The notes below the pieces were generated by a model, which worked only from the letters and a program-made list of their open reading frames with translations, searched no databases and was not told the DNA's origin. Position numbers and translations under genes: made by a program. Positions 17,311 to 25,277 of a stretch of DNA of 64,000 bases are shown here, piece by piece; position 1 is the first letter of the stretch; each line of letters opens with the position of its first letter. The stretch comes from Mycobacterium paragordonae (lineage in GTDB: Bacteria; Actinomycetota; Actinomycetes; Mycobacteriales; Mycobacteriaceae): positions 5,952,001 through 6,016,000 of the forward strand of contig NZ_CP025546.1 in NCBI RefSeq assembly GCF_003614435.1, in the 5' to 3' direction.

Positions 17311-19680
17311 ATGGGCCAGAAGAGAATCGCCCCACCCCCGGTGCGCTGGGGCATGTCCCTCCTCGCCGTCTTGTTGATCGGCTATCTGGCCGCGGTGGCG
17401 CTCGCACCCGCGATCCTGGACCTGCTGCCGTCCGGGCTGGGCTGGTTCGGCCGGCCGGGATCGATGACGACCACGGCGATCGTGGTCGCGGTGCTGGTCG
17501 CGGTGTGCGTGATGACCTTCCGGTCCAACACCAGCCACCGCCTGGTGGGCGTTTCGTTCACCGTGATCGCGGTGCTCATCACGATGAGCGCCATTCTGGG
17601 ACTCAGCTCGTACTGGAACTGCCACGACGAGAACCATCCCGCCGTCTTCACCCCGCTGATGCTGACCGCCCAGCTGATCAAAGGCAGCAGCAGCGACTAC
17701 TCGCTGGGTGGGCACGTCTGCCCCAGCCCGACCCCGGTCGGTCTCGAATTGGCCCGAATGGCAGCCGTTTCGGCGATCTTCACCGGCCTGGGCGGTGTGG
17801 TCATCGGGGTGTTCCGGTCGCAGGTGGACCGGCTGCGGGCCAATTTCGCCGATTCCGTCACCGCCATCGTCGGCGTCGATGACGACACCGAGTCGATGAT
17901 CAGCGGGGTGGCCCGGACGCTGGACCGGCGCAGCACCCTGGTCGTCATCACCAGCGCCAACGACGACCGCGTCCAGCGGGTGCGCCGGATGGGCGCCCGC
18001 GTCGTGCTGGTGGACTTCACCACGCCCGCCACGCTGGTGACGCTGCGGCTGTGGCGCCACCTGAGCCGGCTGTACCTGATGGCGCCCGACCCGGCCATCA
18101 ACCTGCTGTGGCTGGACCTGATCAGCCGTCGGCTGTCCGAAGTCGCCAACAAGCGCCGGCTGCCGCTCATCGTGCGCATCGACGATCCCTGGCTCGCCGA
18201 GGCCTGGCGCGCCCAGCAGTTCGGCGGATCCGACACCCGATGGGCGGCCGACGTCGTCGGCAAGTACGAGGTCACGGCGAGCCGGCTGCTGGACGGCATC
18301 ATCGCGACTGGTCGCACGAAACGTGTATTCGTCTGTGGCACTTCACAATTGACCCTGGCGCTGTGCGCGGATCTGACCCGCCGCGCGCTGGAACGCGACT
18401 TCTACACACCGCCGGGTGCCGTCCCGCTGCCGTCGCTGACCCTGGTGGAACGCGACGCCGAGGAATACCTGAAGGATCACGAGTTCTACCGTCAGCAAGC
18501 CGGTTTCGCCTCCGACGGACCGTCGATCGACGCGGTGTCCGAGGGCCCGACGATTCCCACGATCCTGCGGCTGATCGGCGACACCGACCCCACCACCAGC
18601 GCGGTGATCCTGGTCGACACCCACACCGCGACCACCGGCACCAGGCTGGCCGCCCGCTTCCCCGAAATGCCGGTCTACACCTCGGATCTGAACACCAGCA
18701 TCGCGGACGACTCGATCCAGGTGGTCGGCATGCTGCAGTCGTACTCCCTGGTGCTGGACAGCCGGGAGGGTCAGGTTCAGGACGCCTGGGAACGGGCGGC
18801 CCGGCTGATCCACGAGCGGTATGTCGCCACCATCGATCCCAGTTGGCCGCGGGGCCCCGCCTCGGTGCCGTGGATAGAACTCGACGAGTTCTACCGCGGC
18901 TCCAACCGGCGCCAGGTGCGCAACGCGTTGTGGATGGTCGAACAGATCGCCGGCCACACCTGGAACACCTGGGGCAGCCCGCCCGCCCAGTTGTCCGGAC
19001 GCGATATGGCGGACTCGCCGCCGCTGGAACAGTTGGCGCTGATGGGCTTCGACCGGTACTCGGCACTGGCCATGGCGCAGGCCGAGCACGAGGACTGGTG
19101 CCGCTACTACCGCCGCAACGGCTGGAAATACGGCACGCCACGGGACGACGCCCGCAAGATCCACGACAAACTGGTCGACTGGTCAACCGTCGAGAGCAGC
19201 CCCGACCTGCTCAACGCCGCCGTGCGCAGCCTGGCGGCCACGCTGTGGAGCCTGCGCCAACTCGGTTACCGGTCCCGCCCGCTGTGGCGCACATTCACCC
19301 GGGTGGGGACGGTCTCCGCCGAGCAGCGCACCGCGCCATGGACATGGAAGTCGGATTCGGGGCACACCATGCACGCCGACGCCGGCGACTGGGAGGTGCG
19401 CGCGGACGGCAAGACCTGGTCGGTGCGCGACGACATCTTCCACGCCACTTACGAGCCGGCCGGTGACGGACTATGGCGCCGGAAAGGGCGCGTCCAGGCC
19501 CGTCCGGCGCAGCCGGGCGAGTCGATCAACACCCTGGAGGGCACGACGAACGCGGCCGACGGCGACTGGGTGGTGCGGGGAGCGGAGGGCGAGCAGTGGC
19601 CGGTACCGGGCCATGAGTTCGACCAGCGTTACGCCGAGTTCCACCCACCGGATGACGCGCCTGTCCCAGCCGCCGACTAG
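17311..19680 (+). CDS. Membrane protein with two Rossmann (RCK-like) folds and a RyR domain
   Basis: 789 residues from ATG 17311 (GAGG at 17303-17306; a TTG at 17230 would add 27 residues). Order: four predicted membrane helices at about 14-32, 52-70, 78-100 and 145-168, with an outside loop between helices 3 and 4 carrying Cys104 and Cys137; a first Rossmann-like segment (about 180-300, beginning DSVTAIVGVDDDTESM); a second (about 333-480, beginning KRVFVCGTSQLTLALCADL); a ryanodine-receptor (RyR) domain at about 520-625 (PWIELDEFYRGSNRRQV, then AEHEDWCRYYRRNGWKYG and KIHDKLVDW); and two C-terminal GDW-V-R/PGDYG-like modules (about 687-716 and 746-776). The layout resembles a ligand-gated channel with tandem RCK domains, but there is no potassium-filter TVGYG. 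The RyR domain is thought to bind nucleotide-type ligands. The next gene encodes a TIR protein. Accessory relative to M. tuberculosis. Confidence 0.8.
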   Translation: MGQKRIAPPPVRWGMSLLAVLLIGYLAAVALAPAILDLLPSGLGWFGRPGSMTTTAIVVAVLVAVCVMTFRSNTSHRLVGVSFTVIAVLITMSAILGLSSYWNCHDENHPAVFTPLMLTAQLIKGSSSDYSLGGHVCPSPTPVGLELARMAAVSAIFTGLGGVVIGVFRSQVDRLRANFADSVTAIVGVDDDTESMISGVARTLDRRSTLVVITSANDDRVQRVRRMGARVVLVDFTTPATLVTLRLWRHLSRLYLMAPDPAINLLWLDLISRRLSEVANKRRLPLIVRIDDPWLAEAWRAQQFGGSDTRWAADVVGKYEVTASRLLDGIIATGRTKRVFVCGTSQLTLALCADLTRRALERDFYTPPGAVPLPSLTLVERDAEEYLKDHEFYRQQAGFASDGPSIDAVSEGPTIPTILRLIGDTDPTTSAVILVDTHTATTGTRLAARFPEMPVYTSDLNTSIADDSIQVVGMLQSYSLVLDSREGQVQDAWERAARLIHERYVATIDPSWPRGPASVPWIELDEFYRGSNRRQVRNALWMVEQIAGHTWNTWGSPPAQLSGRDMADSPPLEQLALMGFDRYSALAMAQAEHEDWCRYYRRNGWKYGTPRDDARKIHDKLVDWSTVESSPDLLNAAVRSLAATLWSLRQLGYRSRPLWRTFTRVGTVSAEQRTAPWTWKSDSGHTMHADAGDWEVRADGKTWSVRDDIFHATYEPAGDGLWRRKGRVQARPAQPGESINTLEGTTNAADGDWVVRGAEGEQWPVPGHEFDQRYAEFHPPDDAPVPAAD

Positions 19681-19769
19681 ACGCCGGCGGTTTGCCAGAG
19701 TCGATTGCTGCTACCCCTACCATGCGCTACCGTCCCCATGACGGTTTCGCCGTATCCGCCTCCCCCTGC

Positions 19770-19781
19770 CCTCAATTGAGG
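19770..19781. promoter_or_regulatory. Perfect palindrome at the TIR gene ribosome site
   Basis: CCTCAATTGAGG is a perfect 12-bp palindrome whose right half contains part of the GAGGAG ribosome site (19778-19783) of the TIR gene. A bound repressor or a dimerised RNA would hide the site. The 109 bases between the RyR and TIR genes otherwise hold TTGCTG/TACCAT-type weak promoter elements and no ORF. Confidence 0.4.
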
Positions 19782-19789
19782 AGACTGCC

Positions 19790-21346
19790 GTGGCCATATT
19801 CATCAGCTACTCGAGCCAGGACAGGACGTCGCTCGACGCGCTGACGACCGCTCTGAAGCGCGCGCAGCAGAAGGTCTGGTTCGATCAGGAACTCGGAGGC
19901 GGCGACGCCTGGTGGAACGCGATCCTCGAGCAGATCCGCTCCTGCGACGTTTTCATCGTCGCCCTGTCCAACAATTGGCTGCAGTCCAAGCCGAGCCTGG
20001 CCGAGCTGCGCTACGCGCAAGCCCTGAACCGCCCGATCCTGCCGGTCAAGGTGGGGCCGGTGGACAGCGTCCGGGTCAATCCCGTCTCCACGCTGCAGAT
20101 CATCGACTACCAGAACCCGACCGTCGACGCCGGCATCCAGCTCGTGACCGCGATCCACGCGATGAGCCAGAAGGCCACGCCGCTGCCGTCGCCGTTGCCC
20201 GACGAGCCGCCGGTGCCATTCGGATACATCATGCGACTGGGCAACGACCTGTCGGAGAAGGAGCTCACGCCCGCGCAGCAGCTCCAGTTGTTGATCGAGT
20301 TGCGGACGGGGCTCGACGAGGACGGCGACGACCCCAGCGCCCGCGGCGACATCGCCCAGTTGCTGCGGATGTTGCGGATGCGGCACGACGTCACCTACCG
20401 CACCCGGACCGAGATCGACAATGTGCTGGCCGAGATCGAGGCCAAGGACAGCCCACCGGGCGGATCGCCGGCGACGGCCCCGGCTGCCCCCGCTGCCTCA
20501 GCTCCGGCGGCCTCGGCTCCGGCGGCCCCCGCTGCCGCGGCCCCGGCGGCCGGGGCTCCCGCGCCCGCACCACCGGCCCGCCCCACCTCCGGTCACGCCG
20601 CGCCGGCGCCCAGCTCCGGACAGTCGAGCAAGAAGCTGCTCATCATCGGCGGTGCCGCCCTGGCCGCCGTGGTCGCCATCGTGTTGATCGTGGTGTTCGC
20701 TACCGGCGGCAACACCCGCAAGCCGGCGGCGAAGCCGAGCGGCGCTGCCACCGGACCCTCCAACGGGGTCTCCAACGGGGCCTCGGCCCCGGCCGAGACC
20801 GGGTCCCTCCTGCTCGGTGCCGCCGACATCGGGAACGTGCTGGGTGACCCCAACATGAGGGAAGGCGCACGCAGCGATCAACTGCGTGGCCCGCAGGGCA
20901 CGTTGTCCGATCCGGAGTGTTTGTCGGCTTTCGAACCGTTCGAGGAATCGGTGTACCGGCCGCACGACCCCACTGCGATCCACACTCAGTCCGTTCAATC
21001 GCCCGGTGACGCTCATCGGGTCGTCGAGGCCGTCGCGAGATTCCCGTCGGCCGAGAAGGCACGGGCGTTCGTCGAGGCATCCGCCGGCAAGTGGCAGGCG
21101 TGCGCCAACAAGACCGTCACGTTCACCGGTACGAGCAAGAGCACCGAATGGAGTTTCGGCGAAGTCAACGGCGCTGCGCCGAAGATCACCATGACGCGCG
21201 CGGAGACCGACAACAACACCCGCACCTGCCAGCATGCGCTCAGCGCGGCGGGCGATCTGGTCGTCGAGGTTCAGGCGTGTGGCAACGACATCACCGACGG
21301 CGGCGCGAAATTGGCCGAGCAGATCGTGGCGCGGGCGAATAAGTAA
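19790..21346 (+). CDS. TIR-domain protein with membrane helix and PknH-like extracellular sensor
   Basis: 518 residues from GTG (GAGGAG 7 bases upstream). Order: TIR domain at 1-125 (starts FISYSSQDR; SCDVFIVALSNNWL; the Glu expected to be catalytic in NAD-cleaving TIRs is Glu72 in SLAELRYA); a helical region at about 140-218; an Ala/Pro-rich linker (about 220-278); one membrane helix at about 282-304; and an extracellular domain (about 340-518) like the PknH sensor, with four Cys (PECLSA, WQACANK, TCQHAL, VQACGND) able to form two disulfides. TIR NADases release ADP-ribose derivatives, some of them cyclic signals. Coupling an outside sensor to a cytoplasmic TIR, beside a RyR membrane protein, suggests a signalling pair. 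Function is inferred. Confidence 0.85.
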   Translation: MAIFISYSSQDRTSLDALTTALKRAQQKVWFDQELGGGDAWWNAILEQIRSCDVFIVALSNNWLQSKPSLAELRYAQALNRPILPVKVGPVDSVRVNPVSTLQIIDYQNPTVDAGIQLVTAIHAMSQKATPLPSPLPDEPPVPFGYIMRLGNDLSEKELTPAQQLQLLIELRTGLDEDGDDPSARGDIAQLLRMLRMRHDVTYRTRTEIDNVLAEIEAKDSPPGGSPATAPAAPAASAPAASAPAAPAAAAPAAGAPAPAPPARPTSGHAAPAPSSGQSSKKLLIIGGAALAAVVAIVLIVVFATGGNTRKPAAKPSGAATGPSNGVSNGASAPAETGSLLLGAADIGNVLGDPNMREGARSDQLRGPQGTLSDPECLSAFEPFEESVYRPHDPTAIHTQSVQSPGDAHRVVEAVARFPSAEKARAFVEASAGKWQACANKTVTFTGTSKSTEWSFGEVNGAAPKITMTRAETDNNTRTCQHALSAAGDLVVEVQACGNDITDGGAKLAEQIVARANK

Positions 21347-21425
21347 CGGGCCTTCGGGAAGGCGCTGGAGATGGAGCGGCCCCCGAGCGACGCTCCGGTT
21401 GGACAGACCGGACGCTCGAGGGCCG

Positions 21426-21500
21426 GGTGGCTGCGGGAAATTCGCCAGCGCGCGTAGATCGCTGACTCTTCCGAGCCAATGCAGCTAGCGCGCAGCCACC
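21426..21500 (-). ncRNA. Putative structured RNA downstream of pabC
   Basis: On the minus strand GGTGGCTGCG (21500-21491) pairs perfectly with CGCAGCCACC (21435-21426). A second stem follows inside: CGCTAGC (21490-21484) with GCTGGCG (21449-21443), seven pairs including one G-U, leaving a 7-base one-sided bulge AATTTCC. An inner hairpin TGGCTC-GGAA-GAGTCA (21478-21463) has a GNRA loop and one G-U. Both wobble pairs would be A-C mismatches on the plus strand, so the RNA is read from the minus strand. Immediately before it (21536-21501) is an 11-codon mini-ORF reading MVREIDSFMDM whose stop abuts the stem. I do not recognise the family. Confidence 0.6.
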
Positions 21501-21557
21501 TCACATGTCCATGAAGCTATCAATTTCGCGGACCACCTCCTCTCTTGTGTAAAGCCG

Positions 21558-21586
21558 ACGCTACCGCGACTCCGGCCCGGCGACAA
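21558..21586 (-). promoter_or_regulatory. Likely promoter of the minus-strand RNA
   Basis: On the minus strand TTGTCG (21586-21581) and TAGCGT (21563-21558) are 17 bases apart, giving a start near 21551, just before AGAGGAGG and the mini-ORF. This would make the RNA independent of pabC rather than its 3' end. Confidence 0.5.
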
Positions 21587-21599
21587 CAGATTTAAGCGC

Positions 21600-22475
21600 T
21601 CAGCGATCAATGACGATCGCCGCGTCGACCAGTTCGGCGAACGTGTCGGCGAACGGGACCCGCGGTAGCCAGCGTCCGTCGAGCGTGTGCACACGCGCGG
21701 CCAACGTCATGCTCGACACCAGCCAGATGCCTTGCGCCGCGGCGAGATCGGAGACCCGCAGCGCGCGGTAGTCACAGTCGTACCCGCGGGCGCGCGCAAC
21801 TTCGAACAACGCCTGCTGGGTGGTTCCGCGCAGGATCGGGTACCACGGCGGCGGGGTGAGCAGGCACGGGCGGCCGTCCTCGCCGTCGACGGCGATGACC
21901 ACCGTGGAGCGCGGACCTTCGAGGATGAACCCGTCGGTGCTGACGAAGATGACGTCACCCGCGCCTTGCCGGGCGGCATGCCGCAGGACGGCCATATTCA
22001 CGGCGTAGGACAGCGTCTTGGCACCCGCCAGCAGCCAGGGCATGGTGTCGATGCCGTTGGCCGGCAGCCCGCGATCGAGCGTGATCGCGGCGACACCGTC
22101 GCGGCGCACCGCGGCCACCCGTTCCGGGACAGGATTGACCATGACATAGGCGGTGGGCTCCGCGAGCGCGCTCTCCCGGCCGCGGCTGTACACCAGGCGC
22201 ATGGCGGCCTCATCGGCGGTGAGCGTCAGCCACTGACTGGTCGCCTTTTCGATCGCTGTCCGCCATTGGGCCAGGTCCGGCTCGGGCAGGTCCATCAACT
22301 TCGCCGAGTGGGTCAGTCGCTGCAGGTGCAACTCGATCAGGCATGCCCTGCCGTCGCGCACCAGCAGCGTCTCGAAGACTCCGTCGCCGCGCACCGCCGC
22401 GAGGTCGTCGGCGTGCAGCAGCGGAGCGCCCGAATCGAGAACCTCGCCGTCCAGAGTGACGACCACACCCGTCAT
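21600..22475 (-). CDS. pabC: Aminodeoxychorismate lyase / class IV aminotransferase
   Basis: Fold-type IV PLP enzyme of 291 residues, corresponding to Rv0812. The Schiff-base lysine is Lys153 (GAKTLSYAVNM) and the conserved Glu that contacts the pyridine nitrogen is Glu186 (GFILEGPRST). The family also contains branched-chain and D-amino-acid aminotransferases; position and similarity to the M. tuberculosis protein, reported as a 4-amino-4-deoxychorismate lyase, favour folate synthesis (p-aminobenzoate release). It is divergent from the folate-binding YgfZ-like gene, which fits. Start ATG at 22475. Confidence 0.88.
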   Translation of the reverse strand: MTGVVVTLDGEVLDSGAPLLHADDLAAVRGDGVFETLLVRDGRACLIELHLQRLTHSAKLMDLPEPDLAQWRTAIEKATSQWLTLTADEAAMRLVYSRGRESALAEPTAYVMVNPVPERVAAVRRDGVAAITLDRGLPANGIDTMPWLLAGAKTLSYAVNMAVLRHAARQGAGDVIFVSTDGFILEGPRSTVVIAVDGEDGRPCLLTPPPWYPILRGTTQQALFEVARARGYDCDYRALRVSDLAAAQGIWLVSSMTLAARVHTLDGRWLPRVPFADTFAELVDAAIVIDR

Positions 22476-22510
22476 GGGGAGAGAGCCTAACCGCCCAGAC
22501 CGTCGCCGAG

Positions 22511-22566
22511 CGTGCGGCTGGCTTCACGCTCGGCGGCGACCGTGCGGCCAGCTTCAGGCTCGGCGG
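22511..22566. repeat. Two 26-bp direct repeats between pabC and the ygfZ-like gene
   Basis: CGTGCGGCTGGCTTCACGCT (start of copy 1, 22511-22536) is repeated with three changes at 22541-22566, period 30. Each copy contains partially self-complementary GAGCGTG/CACGCTC sequence. It lies in the divergent promoter region and resembles small intergenic repeats common in fast-growing mycobacteria. Confidence 0.65.
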
Positions 22567-22650
22567 TCGGTGAGATGGGCCCCCGTAGAGTTGATGTGTG
22601 AACCGCGCCGACGACGATGCAGAGCGAAGCGATGAGGAGGAGCGGCGCAA

Positions 22651-23745
22651 ATGAATCCAGTCCCCGCCCCGGATCCCGGGCCCGACGCCGGCGCGATCTG
22701 GCATTACGGCGACCCACTCGGCGAGCAACGGGCCAGCCAGACCGACGCCGTCCTGGTCGACCGCTCACACCGTGCCGTGATCGCGCTGACCGGAGCCGAT
22801 CGGCGCGCCTGGCTGCACAACATCTCCACCCAACACGTCAGCGAGCTGGCCGAGGGCGCCAGCACGCAGAACCTCAGCCTGGACGGCCAGGGCCGGGTCG
22901 AAGACCACTGGGTACAGACCGAACTGGGCGACACCACCTACCTGGATACCGAGCCGTGGCGCGGCGAACCGCTGCTGGGTTACCTGCGCAAAATGGTTTT
23001 CTGGTCGGACGTGGCCCCGGCCATCACGGACCTGGCGGTGCTGTCGCTCATCGGGCCTCGACTCGCTGACGCCCCGGTACTGGCGGCGTTGGGTGTGGCT
23101 GCACTGCCGCCGGAATGGTCGGCCGTCCCATTGCCCACCGGCGGATTCCTGCGCCGGATGCCGAGCACGCCGAACGGTCCGATCGAGCTGGACCTGCTGG
23201 TGCCCCGCGATTCAGCCGCCGACTGGCGGCAGCGGCTGACCGGTGCCGGCGTGCGGCCGGCCGGGGTGTGGGCCTACGAGGCTCACCGGGTGGCGGCCCT
23301 GCGGCCGCGGCTGGGCGTCGACACCGACGAACGCACCATCCCGCACGAAGTGCGCTGGATCGGTGGGCCCGGCCAGGGCGCGGTGCACCTGGACAAGGGT
23401 TGTTACCGCGGCCAGGAGACGGTGGCGCGAGTGCACAACCTGGGTAAACCGCCGCGGATGCTGGTTTTGCTGCACCTCGACGGCTCGGCGGACCGGCCGT
23501 CCACCGGTGCCGCGGTGCTTGCCGGCGGTCGCGCCGTGGGGCGGCTGGGAACAGTGGTCGAGCACGTCGACCTCGGACCGGTGGCACTGGCGCTGGTCAA
23601 GCGCGGCATCCCCGCCGACACGCAACTGACGACTGGCGCCGACGGCGCCGTCGCCGCCGTGATCGACGCGGATTCGCTGCCGCCCGTGGATGGGGTGGGC
23701 GCCGGACGCCTCGCGGTCGATCGGCTGCGCGGCGGCGCGCTATAA
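22651..23745 (+). CDS. ygfZ: YgfZ/GcvT-like folate-binding protein
   Basis: Tetrahydrofolate-binding protein of 364 residues that supports maintenance or repair of iron-sulfur proteins (YgfZ/IBA57 family). The diagnostic motif K-G-C-Y-x-G-Q-E is present (KGCYRGQET, Cys251), preceded by the GcvT-like folate fold (IALTGADRRAWLHNISTQHV). AGGAGGAG precedes the ATG. Corresponds to Rv0811c. DUF3073 follows after about 150 bases. Confidence 0.9.
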   Translation: MNPVPAPDPGPDAGAIWHYGDPLGEQRASQTDAVLVDRSHRAVIALTGADRRAWLHNISTQHVSELAEGASTQNLSLDGQGRVEDHWVQTELGDTTYLDTEPWRGEPLLGYLRKMVFWSDVAPAITDLAVLSLIGPRLADAPVLAALGVAALPPEWSAVPLPTGGFLRRMPSTPNGPIELDLLVPRDSAADWRQRLTGAGVRPAGVWAYEAHRVAALRPRLGVDTDERTIPHEVRWIGGPGQGAVHLDKGCYRGQETVARVHNLGKPPRMLVLLHLDGSADRPSTGAAVLAGGRAVGRLGTVVEHVDLGPVALALVKRGIPADTQLTTGADGAVAAVIDADSLPPVDGVGAGRLAVDRLRGGAL

Positions 23746-23843
23746 GACTGTGACATCCGCCATGTGCGGCTAGGCAGGGCGCGGCCACCTTCAGCCGCGC
23801 GGCACGGTAAGCTGTCGACAGGACAATAAAGACACTAGAGATC

Positions 23844-23869
23844 GGAGCCGCCTACTCGTAGGCCGCTCC
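23844..23869 (+). promoter_or_regulatory. Strong leader hairpin before the DUF3073 gene
   Basis: GGAGCCGCCTAC (23844-23855), loop TC, GTAGGCCGCTCC (23858-23869): 12-bp arms with one mismatch. It is followed by TTATTT and, right at the start codon, by the palindrome GGGGGTCCCCC (23882-23892) that covers the ribosome site. This points to control in the 5' UTR. An AT-rich segment at 23823-23835 (ACAATAAAGACAC) may be the promoter. Confidence 0.5.
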
Positions 23870-23893
23870 GTTATTTCGCGAGGGGGTCCCCCC

Positions 23894-24073
23894 ATGGGCC
23901 GCGGCCGGGCTAAGGCAAAGCAGACCAAGGTTGCTCGAGAACTGAAATACAGCTCCCCGCAGACCGACTTCACGCGGCTTCAGCGCGAGTTGTCAGGGAC
24001 GAGCACGAGCACCGATGAATCCGACAGCGCCGAAGGCGATTCATGGGACGACGAGGACACCTGGCGTCGCTGA
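23894..24073 (+). CDS. DUF3073 small conserved actinobacterial protein
   Basis: 59 residues beginning MGRGRAKAKQTKVARELKYS, the highly conserved signature of DUF3073 (Rv0810c). The N-terminal half is strongly basic, the C-terminal half is Ser/Asp/Glu-rich (SWDDEDTW). The function is unknown; it is soluble and cytoplasmic by sequence. It sits alone between the ygfZ-like gene and the converging purM. Confidence 0.9.
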   Translation: MGRGRAKAKQTKVARELKYSSPQTDFTRLQRELSGTSTSTDESDSAEGDSWDDEDTWRR

Positions 24074-24122
24074 TCTGACGCCCCGACCGCGGCGACCGCA
24101 CGTGTCGGCACCGTAGAGCTGT

Positions 24123-25217
24123 TCAGAATCGCGGATGCTGCCCGACGAGCGTGGCGCGCGGGCCTTCTTTTCCACCCTTGCAGATGGTGCCCAGGACCCA
24201 GCAGTCCAAGTGCCGCGCGGTCAGGATAGCCAGCGCGCGGTCGGTGTCTTCGGGTGCGACGACGGCGATCATCCCGACGCCCATGTTGAACGTCTTCTCC
24301 ATCTCGGGCCGGGCGACGCGGCCACGCTGGGCGATCATCGCGAATACCGGTGCGGGCGTCCAGGTGCCGCGATCCACCTCGGCGACCAGACCGTGCGGGA
24401 TGACCCGCTCGAGGTTCCCGGCCAGCCCTCCCCCGGTGACGTGGCAGAAGGTGCGGACCTGGGTCTCCGCGGCGAGCGCCAGGCAATCCTTGGCGTAGAT
24501 CCGGGTCGGCTCGAGCAGCTCCTCGCCCAGCGTGCGCCCGAACTCCTCGACATAGCCGGCGAGATTCATCCGGTCGATCTCGAGCAGCACCGCCCGCGCC
24601 AGCGAGTACCCGTTGGAATGCAGTCCCGAGGAACCCATCCCGATGATGACGTCGCCGGGTTTGACGCGGTCCGGTCCCAAGACGTCGTCCGCTTCCACGA
24701 CGCCGACACCGGTGGCCGAGATGTCATAGTGGTCCGGCTCCATCAGGCCGGGATGTTCGGCGGTCTCGCCGCCGAGCAGCGCGCAGCCGGCGCGCACACA
24801 GCCCTCGGCGATGCCGCTGACGATCGCCGCGACCCGCTCCGGGACCGTGCGGCCGACGGCGATGTAGTCCTGCAGGAACAGCGGTTCGGCGCCACAGACG
24901 ACGAGGTCGTCGACCACCATCGCGACCAGGTCCAGGCCGACGGTGTCGTGCTTGTCCATCGCCTGGGCAACCGCCAGCTTGGTGCCGACACCGTCGGTGG
25001 AGGCAGCAAGCACCGGTTCGCGGTAATCACCGCGCAGCGCGAACAACCCGGCGAAGCCGCCGAGCCCACCGCGCACCTCGGGTCTGGTGGCCTTGGTCGC
25101 CAGCGGCTTGAACAAGTCGACAGCGCGGTCACCGGCTTCTATGTCCACCCCGGCCGATGCGTAGGTGATGCCCTGGTTGCCCGCGCCGCGTTTGGCGCTA
25201 AGTTCGGGATCCGTCAT
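24123..25217 (-). CDS. purM: Phosphoribosylformylglycinamidine cyclo-ligase PurM
   Basis: AIR synthetase, fifth step of purine synthesis: ATP-dependent ring closure of FGAM to AIR. 364 residues. Characteristic segments: ITYASAGVDIEAGDRAVD, LAASTDGVGTKLAVAQ-type Thr/Asp/Gly motif, DLVAMVVDDLVVCGAEPLFLQDY, LGGETAEHPG and MGSSGLHSNGYSLAR. It lies 60 bases downstream of purF on the same strand, as in other actinobacteria. Confidence 0.96.
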   Translation of the reverse strand: MTDPELSAKRGAGNQGITYASAGVDIEAGDRAVDLFKPLATKATRPEVRGGLGGFAGLFALRGDYREPVLAASTDGVGTKLAVAQAMDKHDTVGLDLVAMVVDDLVVCGAEPLFLQDYIAVGRTVPERVAAIVSGIAEGCVRAGCALLGGETAEHPGLMEPDHYDISATGVGVVEADDVLGPDRVKPGDVIIGMGSSGLHSNGYSLARAVLLEIDRMNLAGYVEEFGRTLGEELLEPTRIYAKDCLALAAETQVRTFCHVTGGGLAGNLERVIPHGLVAEVDRGTWTPAPVFAMIAQRGRVARPEMEKTFNMGVGMIAVVAPEDTDRALAILTARHLDCWVLGTICKGGKEGPRATLVGQHPRF

Positions 25218-25277
25218 CGCGATAAAGGCTACCGGTCCTAGGCACCGCCGGTGACGGTTACCTACGCAGAGCCCGCG

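Noticed and set aside
17311..19680. Call as potassium channel
   Set aside because: No selectivity-filter motif; only the overall order resembles RCK channels.
21271..21504. 77-codon minus-strand frame (MRWLRASC...) over the structured RNA
   Set aside because: It runs through paired stems and into the antisense of the TIR gene; codon use looks random. The stem pairing explains this stretch better.
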